Shown here: piece by piece, positions 15,986 through 23,863 of the stretch
How the letters are laid out: every line of letters starts with the position of its first letter
Numbering within the stretch: the first letter of the stretch is position 1
From: Proteiniphilum sp. UBA1403
GTDB lineage: Bacteria > Bacteroidota > Bacteroidia > Bacteroidales > Dysgonomonadaceae
NCBI GenBank assembly: GCA_002305715.1
Contig: DBQD01000017.1
Span: 1-33,178 of the forward strand
DNA: 33,178 bases
Reading direction: 5' to 3'
Program-made: the position numbers and the translations under genes
The notes under the pieces: model-generated
Database searches by the model: none
What the model was told of the DNA's origin: nothing
Seen by the model: only the letters and a program-made list of their open reading frames with translations

Positions 15986-16975
15986 TTAAAAGCTTTTGAA
16001 GCCAACAATCTCTCTTACCTCTCGTATGGTTTTAGCGGCACTTTCACGGGCTTTTTCAACTCCCTCAGCAGCAACTTTACGCAGATAAGCATCATCGTTT
16101 TCAATTGCGAGCACCCGCTCACGAATAGGTTCAGTTACACGAATGATATCAGCAGCCAGCTGTTTTTTGAGATCGCCGTAACGAATTTCACATCGATTCC
16201 ATTGCTGATCAAAATACTCTACCACATCGGGGGTAGAAACAACACGAAGAATGGTAAAGAGGTTTTCAATATAATCGGGCTTTGGTGAATTGGGCGCTGT
16301 GGGACCTCCATCGGTCAATGCCTTCTTCACTTTCTTTTCAATCTCCTTAGCACTGTCTCTCAGGTAAATGCAATTGCCTTCCGATTTACCCATTTTTCCA
16401 CTACCATCCAATCCCGGTATTTTTACCAATTCATTGCCAAAGTTGTAGGCTACCGGTTCTTTAAAGTACTCAACTCCATAGAAGTTGTTGAAACGACGGG
16501 CGAACTTGCGAGTCATTTCCAGATGTTGCTCCTGATCCTTTCCTACCGGCACTTTATCGGCATTGTGAATGAGGATATCTGCTGCCATCAATGTTGGATA
16601 TGTAAGCAAACCGGCATTTACATTTTCCGGTTGCTTGCGTGCCTTTTCTTTAAAAGAGGTTGTTTTTGCCAATTCACCCATGTAGGCATGCATATTCAAG
16701 TATAGATAAAGCTCAGCGGTTTCGTGCAAGTCACTCTGTACGTAAATCACAGATTTTTCAGGGTCAATTCCTGCTGCCAGATAATCCACCAACACATTTT
16801 TTACATTCTCATGCAACGTCTTAGGATCGGGATGAGTCGTGAGAGAGTGTATGTCTGCAATAAAGAAATAACATTTGTTCTCTTCTTGCATCCGTATGAA
16901 GTTGCGCAATGCACCATAGTAATTTCCCAGATGTAACTTTCCAGTCGATCGAATACCACTTAAAACAATGTCCAT
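15986..16975 (-). CDS. trpS: Tryptophanyl-tRNA synthetase
   Basis: A class I synthetase that charges tRNA-Trp. The start is placed at 16975 (MDIVLSGIRSTGKLHLGNYYG), giving 329 residues, because the family begins there; an in-frame ATG at 17005 would add ten unrelated residues. The HIGH-type motif is HLGN (15-18) and the KMSKS-type loop is KMGKS (194-198), both part of the ATP site. SFKEKARKQP, GLLTYPTLMAADIL and VPVGKDQEQHLEM are typical family blocks. It is transcribed alone or into the DUF2156 gene 139 bases downstream; a -7 element lies upstream at 17039-17046. Confidence 0.96.
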   Translation of the reverse strand: MDIVLSGIRSTGKLHLGNYYGALRNFIRMQEENKCYFFIADIHSLTTHPDPKTLHENVKNVLVDYLAAGIDPEKSVIYVQSDLHETAELYLYLNMHAYMGELAKTTSFKEKARKQPENVNAGLLTYPTLMAADILIHNADKVPVGKDQEQHLEMTRKFARRFNNFYGVEYFKEPVAYNFGNELVKIPGLDGSGKMGKSEGNCIYLRDSAKEIEKKVKKALTDGGPTAPNSPKPDYIENLFTILRVVSTPDVVEYFDQQWNRCEIRYGDLKKQLAADIIRVTEPIRERVLAIENDDAYLRKVAAEGVEKARESAAKTIREVREIVGFKSF

Positions 16976-17038
16976 AATCTCTTTTGAAATAAAATTGTGC
17001 CCCACAAACGAATGGGTATATCTAATTAGTTGAGCCTA

Positions 17039-17046
17039 CAAAGGTA
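17039..17046 (-). promoter_or_regulatory. Promoter -7 element for trpS
   Basis: TACCTTTG on the minus strand matches TAnnTTTG, about 63 bases before the chosen trpS start. No TTTG stands at the usual -33 distance. Confidence 0.5.
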
Positions 17047-17183
17047 ACAAAATATAGAGAAAACGTCTACACAAACTACTCCACATTTACAAAGTGCGCT
17101 ATTATAGATTTGACACCATTTTTGAAAAATAGAATTAAAGAAATTATTCCGCAAATACTTTTTTTTATGATGCTGAAAAGTAC

Positions 17184-17191
17184 TACTTTTG
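17184..17191 (+). promoter_or_regulatory. Promoter -7 element for sdhCAB
   Basis: TACTTTTG matches TAnnTTTG. The implied leader is about 90 bases and contains the GTGGCCAC palindrome at 17225-17232, a possible regulator site. The -33 element is not clear. Confidence 0.5.
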
Positions 17192-17286
17192 TTATTTGAA
17201 AGCATGGTTCGATAATTTTATCAAGTGGCCACACTATAAAATTTGATCACTCAATTAATCTTCAACATAATTAAAAAAAGAACTCT

Positions 17287-17961
17287 ATGAATTGGTTAAT
17301 CAAATCATCAATCGGACGGAAGTTCGTACAAAGTATTTCCGGACTCTTTCTGATTCTGTTCTTACTGTTCCACGTAACAATGAACTTGGTACTTATTTTT
17401 AGTTACGAAACCTACGACTTCCTTGCCAATGAGGTATTGGGAGCCAACTGGTGGGCTATTGTAGGTACTGGGGTTATTGCGCTGGGCTTTATTGTTCACA
17501 CCGTTTATGCTATCTGGCTTACACTACAAAACAGAAGAGCACGCGGAAAAGACAGGTATGCATCAGTAAGTAAAACAGATATCACTTGGTCGTCGCAGAA
17601 TATGCTCCCATTGGGAATTTTTATTCTGCTTTTTTTGTTCTTGCACTTCTACCAGTTTTGGTATGAAATGCAGTTCAAGGAACTTTTCGAAATTGAAGGT
17701 GCCCGTCACGACAGTGCTGTGCTTGTGAAAGAGGTATTTTCTCAAGTTTGGGTTGTTATTGTATACATTGCAGCTTTCGTGGCATTGTGGTTCCATTTGA
17801 CACACGGCTTCTGGAGTGCTCTCCATACTGTAGGATGGAACAATACCGTCTGGATGAAGCGCATCAAAGTACTGGGCAATATTATCTCCTCGGCCATCGT
17901 CCTTGGATTCATCATCGTGGCATTGGCCATGCATTTCGGATTTTCCAATTTAGTAGGATAA
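17287..17961 (+). CDS. sdhC: Succinate dehydrogenase/fumarate reductase cytochrome b subunit
   Basis: 224 residues and five membrane helices (about 15-38, 54-80, 106-124, 151-172, 196-218): the single large anchor of type B enzymes, which replaces the SdhC/SdhD pair. Histidines placed in helices at 29, 71, 120 and 170 (or 173) could be the axial ligands of two haems, as in Wolinella FrdC. It binds menaquinol or menaquinone and passes electrons to the iron-sulfur subunit. Upstream is a divergent promoter region; sdhA starts 18 bases downstream. In an anaerobic Bacteroidales it most likely runs as fumarate reductase (frdC). Confidence 0.93.
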   Translation: MNWLIKSSIGRKFVQSISGLFLILFLLFHVTMNLVLIFSYETYDFLANEVLGANWWAIVGTGVIALGFIVHTVYAIWLTLQNRRARGKDRYASVSKTDITWSSQNMLPLGIFILLFLFLHFYQFWYEMQFKELFEIEGARHDSAVLVKEVFSQVWVVIVYIAAFVALWFHLTHGFWSALHTVGWNNTVWMKRIKVLGNIISSAIVLGFIIVALAMHFGFSNLVG

Positions 17962-17979
17962 CCTAAGAATTACTATATT

Positions 17980-19923
17980 ATGAACAAGATAAATTCAAAA
18001 ATACCCCAGGGCCCGTTGGCAGAGAAATGGACAAACTATAAGAACCACCAAAAGCTGGTAAATCCCGCCAACAAACGCCGCCTCGATATCATTGTAGTGG
18101 GCACGGGCTTGGCAGGTGCATCGGCTGCTGCCTCTCTGGGAGAAATGGGATTCAACGTATTGAATTTCTGCATTCAGGATTCTCCACGTAGAGCACACTC
18201 AATTGCTGCACAGGGCGGTATCAACGCTGCAAAGAACTATCCAAACGATGGTGACTCTGTGTACCGTCTTTTCTACGATACCATCAAAGGGGGCGACTAC
18301 AGAGCCCGCGAAGCCAACGTATACCGTCTGGCTGAGGTGTCGAACAGTATCATCGACCAGTGTGTTGCACAAGGTGTTCCCTTTGCACGTGAATATGGTG
18401 GTTTGCTTGCTAACCGTTCTTTCGGTGGTGCACAGGTATCGCGTACATTCTATGCCCGCGGACAGACGGGACAGCAGTTGCTGCTTGGCGCTTATTCAGC
18501 GTTGAGCCGCGCCATCAACAAAAAACAGGTGAAACTTTTCACTCGCTATGAGATGGTGGATCTGGTCATCATCGAAGGTCGTGCCCGTGGTATTATTGCC
18601 CGTAACCTAGTAACCGGTAAATTGGAACGTTTTAGCGCTCATGCGGTAGTTGTTGCTACTGGTGGATATGGTAATACATTCTTCCTTTCTACCAATGCTA
18701 TGACATCAAACGGCTCCGCAGCTTGGCAGTGCTACAAGAAAGGTGCTTATTTTGCAAACCCCTGTATGGCACAGATTCACCCAACCTGTATTCCTGTACA
18801 CGGTGAATTCCAATCGAAACTAACTCTTATGTCGGAATCGTTGCGTAACGACGGTCGCATTTGGGTACCAAAGAGACTGGAAGATGCAAAGGCTATTCGG
18901 GAAGGAAGACTCAAACCAACCGATTTGAAAGAAGAGGATCGTGATTACTATTTGGAACGTCGTTATCCTGCTTTCGGAAACCTTGTTCCTCGTGACGTGG
19001 CCTCACGTGCAGCAAAAGAACGCTGCGATGCAGGTTATGGAGTGGGCTCAACAGGATTGGCAGTGTATCTCGATTTTGCAGAAGCTATCCAACGATTGGG
19101 CAAGGATGTAGTTGAAGCTCGCTACGGAAACTTGTTCCAGATGTATGAAAAAATTGTGGACGACAATCCATACGAAACTCCGATGATGATTTACCCTGCT
19201 ATTCACTATACCATGGGTGGATTATGGGTGGATTATGAATTGATGACTTCCATCCCCGGTTTGTTTGCTATTGGTGAAGCAAACTTCTCTGATCACGGTG
19301 CAAACCGATTGGGTGCATCAGCACTGATGCAGGGCTTGGCTGACGGTTACTTTGTGTTACCATATACCATCCAGAATTACCTGGCAGATCAGATCAACGT
19401 GCCGCGATTTAAAACCGACAGACCTGAATTTGATGAAGCAGAAAAGGGAATCAACGATCGCATCGACCGTCTGATGAGCATTAAGGGAAAACATTCTGTA
19501 GATCATATCCATAAAGAATTGGGACATGTGATGTGGGATTTCGTTGGTATGGGCCGCGATGCTGAAGGATTGAAAACAGCTATCGAAAAACTGAAAGAGG
19601 TAAAAAAGGATTTCTGGACAAACCTTCGTATCCCAGGTAACAAAGAGACCCTCAACGTGGAACTCGAAAAGGCGTTGCGTCTGGCAGACTTTATTGAAAT
19701 AGGAGAACTGATGGCGCACGATGCTCTTGATCGCGAAGAATCTTGTGGAGGCCACTTCCGTCTTGAACACCAGACTCCTGAAGGAGAAGCCTTGCGTCAC
19801 GACGATCAGTTCTCATATGTGTCATGCTGGGAATACCAGGGAGAGAACAATCCTCCTGTCATGTACAAAGAACCACTTGAGTACGAGTTTGTTGTACGCC
19901 AGCAAAGAAACTATAAATCGTAA
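17980..19923 (+). CDS. sdhA: Succinate dehydrogenase/fumarate reductase flavoprotein subunit
   Basis: 647 residues, the usual size for the type B form. The N-terminal Rossmann loop is VVGTGLAGASAA (40-50). H73 in RAHSIAAQGG is the residue that carries FAD covalently in this family. The capping and active-site parts are visible as IHPTCIPVHGEF and YPAFGNLVPRDVASRA, and YTMGGLWVDYELM with ANRLGASALMQGLADGYF belongs to the FAD-binding domain. The C-terminal helical domain (from about 500) closes with EYEFVVRQQRNYKS. It interconverts fumarate and succinate on the cytoplasmic side. Middle gene of sdhCAB; sdhB follows after 29 bases. Confidence 0.97.
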   Translation: MNKINSKIPQGPLAEKWTNYKNHQKLVNPANKRRLDIIVVGTGLAGASAAASLGEMGFNVLNFCIQDSPRRAHSIAAQGGINAAKNYPNDGDSVYRLFYDTIKGGDYRAREANVYRLAEVSNSIIDQCVAQGVPFAREYGGLLANRSFGGAQVSRTFYARGQTGQQLLLGAYSALSRAINKKQVKLFTRYEMVDLVIIEGRARGIIARNLVTGKLERFSAHAVVVATGGYGNTFFLSTNAMTSNGSAAWQCYKKGAYFANPCMAQIHPTCIPVHGEFQSKLTLMSESLRNDGRIWVPKRLEDAKAIREGRLKPTDLKEEDRDYYLERRYPAFGNLVPRDVASRAAKERCDAGYGVGSTGLAVYLDFAEAIQRLGKDVVEARYGNLFQMYEKIVDDNPYETPMMIYPAIHYTMGGLWVDYELMTSIPGLFAIGEANFSDHGANRLGASALMQGLADGYFVLPYTIQNYLADQINVPRFKTDRPEFDEAEKGINDRIDRLMSIKGKHSVDHIHKELGHVMWDFVGMGRDAEGLKTAIEKLKEVKKDFWTNLRIPGNKETLNVELEKALRLADFIEIGELMAHDALDREESCGGHFRLEHQTPEGEALRHDDQFSYVSCWEYQGENNPPVMYKEPLEYEFVVRQQRNYKS

Positions 19924-19952
19924 GGTCCTAAACCACTCAAATACTAGCAATC

Positions 19953-20708
19953 ATGGATAAAGATATCAACATAAAAGTAAAGGTCTGGCGCCAGAACGGA
20001 CCCAAAGAAAAAGGACATTTTGAGACATACTCCCTGGAGAAAATCTCTCAAGGCAGTTCTTTTCTGGAGATGCTGGACATCCTCAATGAAAAGCTCATCA
20101 ACGAGGGAAAGGAACCCGTAGTGTTTGATCACGACTGCCGCGAAGGTATTTGTGGTATGTGTAGTCTCTATATTGATGGACACCCACACGGACCTGACAC
20201 TGGAATCACTACCTGTCAGCTGCATATGCGCCGCTTCAACGACGGAGACACCATTACAGTTGAGCCTTGGCGTTCTGCCGGATTCCCAATTATCAAAGAT
20301 TTGATGGTTGACAGGTCGGCTTTTGACAAGATCATTCAAGCTGGAGGGTATGTATCAGTTAATACAGGTGGTGTACCCGATGCCAATGCGATACCCATTC
20401 CGCGTGATGATGCTGAGATGGCTATGGACGCTGCAGCATGTATCGGTTGCGGAGCATGTGTGGCAGCTTGTAAAAACGGATCAGCGATGCTCTTTGTTTC
20501 GGCCAAGGTAAGCCAATTAGCATTGTTGCCACAAGGTCGAGTAGAAGCTGCTCGTCGAGCCAAATCAATGGTCGCAAAAATGGATGAACTTGGCTTTGGA
20601 AACTGTACAAATACAGGAGCCTGTGAAGTGGAGTGTCCCAAAAATATCTCGATAACCAACATTGCTCGGTTGAATAGAGAATTTTTGAAAGCCAAATTCA
20701 AAGATTAA
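19953..20708 (+). CDS. sdhB: Succinate dehydrogenase/fumarate reductase iron-sulfur subunit
   Basis: 251 residues that wire electrons from the cytochrome b to the flavin. An N-terminal ferredoxin-type [2Fe-2S] site has C62, C67 and C70 in DCREGICGMC, and C88. The C-terminal part has two cysteine groups for the [4Fe-4S] and [3Fe-4S] clusters: C163-x2-C166-x2-C169-x3-C173 (CIGCGACVAAC) and C218, C224, C228 (CTNTGACEVECPK). All ligands are present, so the subunit should be functional. Last gene of the operon; a terminator starts 20 bases downstream. Confidence 0.97.
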   Translation: MDKDINIKVKVWRQNGPKEKGHFETYSLEKISQGSSFLEMLDILNEKLINEGKEPVVFDHDCREGICGMCSLYIDGHPHGPDTGITTCQLHMRRFNDGDTITVEPWRSAGFPIIKDLMVDRSAFDKIIQAGGYVSVNTGGVPDANAIPIPRDDAEMAMDAAACIGCGACVAACKNGSAMLFVSAKVSQLALLPQGRVEAARRAKSMVAKMDELGFGNCTNTGACEVECPKNISITNIARLNREFLKAKFKD

Positions 20709-20727
20709 ACATATTGTAAACCAAAAT

Positions 20728-20770
20728 AAAAAGCGTTACCTCTCTTAGCATGGAGCAGGGACGCTTTTTT
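20728..20770 (+). terminator. Terminator of the sdhCAB operon
   Basis: AAAAAGCGT (20728-20736) pairs with ACGCTTTTTT (20761-20770) around a 24-base interior that has weak further pairing. The T-tract follows directly. Confidence 0.75.
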
Positions 20771-20809
20771 ATTTGGATTTTAATATTCGTTTGACAACTC
20801 TTTGCTTCT

Positions 20810-20817
20810 TAATTTTG
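20810..20817 (+). promoter_or_regulatory. Promoter -7 element for the beta-barrel gene and priA
   Basis: TAATTTTG matches TAnnTTTG. A TTTG at 20790-20793 lies only 16 bases upstream, closer than usual. The leader would be about 95 bases. Confidence 0.4.
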
Positions 20818-20839
20818 TTTACCGTTTATCATGGAAGGT

Positions 20840-20901
20840 GTTCCGTGATGAGTCAATGAGAGAAGTGATTATAGGAACTACTTTTTTACTTCACTCGGAA
20901 C
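20840..20901 (+). promoter_or_regulatory. Leader with two alternative pairings
   Basis: GTTCCG at 20840-20845 can pair with CGGAAC at 20896-20901, just before the start codon. Its first five bases can instead pair with GGAAC at 20874-20878. The two pairings exclude each other. GAAGT and ACTTC copies in between could add a small stem. Whether this regulates the gene is not known. Confidence 0.25.
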
Positions 20902-20919
20902 AATAAAAAAATAAATCAT

Positions 20920-21555
20920 ATGAAGACAAAGACAATTTGCAAAACCGGCATGGTCCTCCTCTTATTGTCCATGCTCAACTTTTCAGCCTTTTCACAGGTT
21001 AGGTTCGGTATTAAAGCAGACGTGGGATTGAATAATCCCGAACTTCGTAGTAGTGCTCTCGCAGTAGAAAATCTGACATCCTACAGTATCGGACCTTCCC
21101 TAGAAGCTATGTTTCTCCCTGTGGGGTTAGGCAGCTTGGGGATTGAGACCTCGTTGCTGTATAACGACAGCCGTATGACTGTTGCCCGTTTATCGGGAGA
21201 GACCGGTGATAGTGAAGTATCGAATCGTTATCTTATGCTCCCTGTAAATGCGAAGGTAAAATTTGGCCCCGGCTTGTTACCAATTCAGCTTTTTGCAGCT
21301 GCAGGTCCCTATTTGGGTTATCTTATACAAGGAGATAAGATTGATCTCGGTCAGACTGTAGAAAATCTCAAGGCAAAGCAATTTCAAGCAGGTGTAAATC
21401 TTGGGATAGGTCTTGAACTGCTTCGTTTCTTGCAGGTAGGTGTAAATTATCGGGCGCAACTTACTGATAATTATTCTACCGATGAACCTAACTGGAGTGA
21501 TCCCCTGAATGGAAAAACAGAATCCTGGAACATTTTTGCTACAATCTATTTCTAA
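20920..21555 (+). CDS. Outer-membrane beta-barrel protein (PorT-like family)
   Basis: 211 residues. The signal peptide is about 1-26 (GMVLLLLSMLNFSAFS, cleaved before Q). The mature chain is a series of amphipathic strands: VRFGIKADVGLNN, YSIGPSLEAMFLPVG, LGIETSLLYND, RYLMLPVNAKVKFG, IQLFAAAGPYLGYLI, FQAGVNLGIGLELL and LQVGVNYRAQLTDNY. It ends in IFATIYF, an aromatic final strand typical of outer-membrane barrels. This is the pattern of the small eight-stranded OMP/PorT-like family of Bacteroidota; the cargo or function cannot be told. The stop is only three bases before the priA start, so the two genes are probably co-transcribed although unrelated in role. Confidence 0.85.
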   Translation: MKTKTICKTGMVLLLLSMLNFSAFSQVRFGIKADVGLNNPELRSSALAVENLTSYSIGPSLEAMFLPVGLGSLGIETSLLYNDSRMTVARLSGETGDSEVSNRYLMLPVNAKVKFGPGLLPIQLFAAAGPYLGYLIQGDKIDLGQTVENLKAKQFQAGVNLGIGLELLRFLQVGVNYRAQLTDNYSTDEPNWSDPLNGKTESWNIFATIYF

Positions 21556-21558
21556 CAC

Positions 21559-23796
21559 ATGTATGCCGATGTAATACTTCCCCTTCCACTGCCCGGTTTC
21601 TTCACGTATGCCATACCGTTGGATATGCAATCGAAGATCGGTGTAGGATATAGAGTAATCGTACCATTTGGAACCCGGAAGCATTATACGGCAATTGTGG
21701 CTCATATTCACCGTAACAGACCGGTGAATATGGAGATAAAAACGATCCACTCTCTTGTTGATTCACACGCTGCCGTGAATGAGCAGCAACTGAAACTGTG
21801 GGAGTGGATCGCTTTTTATTATATGTCTCCTCTTGGTGATGTGTATAAGGCTGCACTCCCCACTTCCATGAAATCGCGCGACCTCCATCGCTCTTTTGTC
21901 CCTCAAACAGAAACTTTTATCGCGATAAATCCTGACATCGAAAGGAACTCTCTTCTACAGTTGGCGGGACGAGCAAAGAAACAACAAGCACTTCTCGCTG
22001 AGATTACACATTACTGTACAAACCACAAAGTTGAACAAATCAGTAAGAAAGAGCTGTCTACATTCAATTCTTTTTCCACTTCTGTATTGAACGGATTATT
22101 GCAGAAAGATATCCTTATCTTGGTTCGAGTAGAAACCAGTCGCCTCGAAAAAGAGGTTGCTCCAACCCGACCGCCTCATCCGCTGCACCCTCATCAGCAG
22201 AAGGCATTAACAAAGATCAACGAATGTTTTCTCGGTAAACAAACTTGTCTGTTGCATGGAGTTACCGCTAGTGGAAAAACAGAGATCTATATTCATCTCA
22301 TCTCTCAACTTCTTGTTGAAGGAAAACAAACGCTCTATTTACTACCTGAGATAGCCCTAACAACGCAGCTCACACAACGTTTACAAGCTGTTTTCGGCAA
22401 CCGACTGGGTATCTACCATTCTGGCATAAACGACAATGAACGGGCCGAGATTTGGCAGAAAATGCTCTCTTCGGAGCCCTATGAAATTATTATTGGTGCA
22501 CGCTCATCACTTTTCCTTCCCTTTCAGAGACTTGGGTTAGTGATTGTGGATGAGGAACATGAAAGCAGCTACAAACAACAAGACCCTGCTCCCCGCTATC
22601 ATGCACGAGACGTAGCTGTAATGCTATCTTTGTTTTCCGGAGCAAAGTGTTTACTTGGATCAGCTACTCCATCTATTGAATCCTACTACAACACAAAGAA
22701 TGGCAAGTATGGGTTGGTTACACTTGAGGAACGATTTAATGGTTCGATGATGCCCGAAATCTTACTTCAAAATACAAGGGATTTACGACGTAGAAAAAAA
22801 ATGAAATCGTCTCTTTCTCCAAAGACAATTGAATTAATACAAACTGCGTTGGATGAAGGAGAACAGGTTATTCTCTTTCGCAATAGAAGAGGATTTGCTC
22901 CCATGATCAGTTGTAGCCAGTGTGAATGGACACCCAAATGCAGTCGCTGCGACGTTTCACTCACCTACCACAAAAAGCACAAACAGCTTGTTTGTCATTA
23001 TTGCAACCATACATACCCTGTTCCCAAATATTGTCCGTCGTGTCATCAAGAGTCCTTGACGCCACTGGGGCTCGGAACTGAGCAACTTGAAGAAGAGGTT
23101 GCCCAATTATTCCCTTCTTACAGAGTTGCCCGTATGGACATGGATACCACCCGCGGAAAGGAACGTTACGAAAAGATCATTGACGATTTTCAACAGCAAA
23201 AGATTCAGATACTGGTCGGCACACAGATGCTTTCAAAAGGTTTAGATTTTGATCACGTTAAAGTAGTGGGTGTTATCTCTGCCGACTCACTTCTCAACTT
23301 CCCAGACTTTCGTTCACACGAACGAGGATTTCAATTAATGACACAGGCAGCTGGACGTGCAGGAAGAAAACAGACTTCAGGAACGGTTGTAATTCAAAGT
23401 AGTGACCCCAGTAATCCAATTTATGAGTTCATAAAAAACAACGACTATATGGGCTTCTTTGAGACGCAGATCAAAGAACGTGGTTTGTTTCACTACCCAC
23501 CCTTCTACCGATTAATTCGAGTTGTAATAAAGCACAAAGATCGGGAGAAAGTTGAAAAAGCGGCGTTTGATTATACGGAACTGATAAAAAAAACATTACA
23601 GGAACGCGTTTTGGGCCCGAATAAACCCGTTGTGGAACGTGTACAGTTGCAATATATACAGGAGATTCTGTTAAAAGTAGAAAACGGCTACCCTTCTCAA
23701 AAAATACGTAATATATTAAAGGAAGCCGAAGAAAAACTTCGTTATGTAACCGATTTGAAACAGGTTACACTTTACTATGACGTTGACCCGTTATAA
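21559..23796 (+). CDS. priA: Primosomal replication-restart helicase PriA
   Basis: 745 residues, full length. Residues 1-100 are the 3'-end-binding domain (YADVILPLPLPGFFTYAIP; YRVIVPFGTR). The superfamily 2 helicase core has Walker A GVTASGKTE (234-242), Walker B DEEH (331-334), LLGSATPS (366-372) and QAAGRAGR (596-603). Inserted in it is the double zinc module with eight cysteines: C452, C455, C461, C464, C479, C482, C492 and C495. It reloads the replisome at broken forks. The ATG lies three bases after the stop of the beta-barrel gene. A strong bidirectional terminator follows. Confidence 0.97.
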   Translation: MYADVILPLPLPGFFTYAIPLDMQSKIGVGYRVIVPFGTRKHYTAIVAHIHRNRPVNMEIKTIHSLVDSHAAVNEQQLKLWEWIAFYYMSPLGDVYKAALPTSMKSRDLHRSFVPQTETFIAINPDIERNSLLQLAGRAKKQQALLAEITHYCTNHKVEQISKKELSTFNSFSTSVLNGLLQKDILILVRVETSRLEKEVAPTRPPHPLHPHQQKALTKINECFLGKQTCLLHGVTASGKTEIYIHLISQLLVEGKQTLYLLPEIALTTQLTQRLQAVFGNRLGIYHSGINDNERAEIWQKMLSSEPYEIIIGARSSLFLPFQRLGLVIVDEEHESSYKQQDPAPRYHARDVAVMLSLFSGAKCLLGSATPSIESYYNTKNGKYGLVTLEERFNGSMMPEILLQNTRDLRRRKKMKSSLSPKTIELIQTALDEGEQVILFRNRRGFAPMISCSQCEWTPKCSRCDVSLTYHKKHKQLVCHYCNHTYPVPKYCPSCHQESLTPLGLGTEQLEEEVAQLFPSYRVARMDMDTTRGKERYEKIIDDFQQQKIQILVGTQMLSKGLDFDHVKVVGVISADSLLNFPDFRSHERGFQLMTQAAGRAGRKQTSGTVVIQSSDPSNPIYEFIKNNDYMGFFETQIKERGLFHYPPFYRLIRVVIKHKDREKVEKAAFDYTELIKKTLQERVLGPNKPVVERVQLQYIQEILLKVENGYPSQKIRNILKEAEEKLRYVTDLKQVTLYYDVDPL

Positions 23797-23798
23797 AT

Positions 23799-23835
23799 AA
23801 AAAAACCGGCTACTCTTTCGAAAGCCGGTTTTTCA
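23799..23835. terminator. Bidirectional terminator between priA and rng
   Basis: AACCGGCT (23804-23811) pairs with AGCCGGTT (23823-23830) around an 11-base loop. An A-tract lies to the left and TTTT to the right, so it can end priA on the plus strand and rng on the minus strand. Confidence 0.85.
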
Positions 23836-23845
23836 CTTTTTCAAA

Positions 23846-23862
23846 TTTCACCTAGGGTGAAA
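23846..23862. repeat. Short perfect hairpin next to the rng stop codon
   Basis: TTTCACC (23846-23852), TAG, GGTGAAA (23856-23862): seven perfect pairs with a three-base loop, directly after the rng stop on the minus strand. No T-run follows it, so it may protect the mRNA end or back up the neighbouring terminator. Confidence 0.5.
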
Positions 23863-23863
23863 C

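Larger units (their letters stand above)
16976..17286. other. Divergent promoter region of trpS and sdhC
   Basis: A 311-base gap without a gene. It holds the two -7 boxes listed separately (17039-17046 minus, 17184-17191 plus), long A/T runs and an 8-bp palindrome GTGGCCAC at 17225-17232 inside the predicted sdhC leader. No further structure was recognised. Confidence 0.6.

Noticed and set aside
16976..17005. Ten-codon extension of trpS
   Set aside because: Tryptophanyl-tRNA synthetases begin just before the GIRSTGKLHLGN region; the ATG at 16975 fits.
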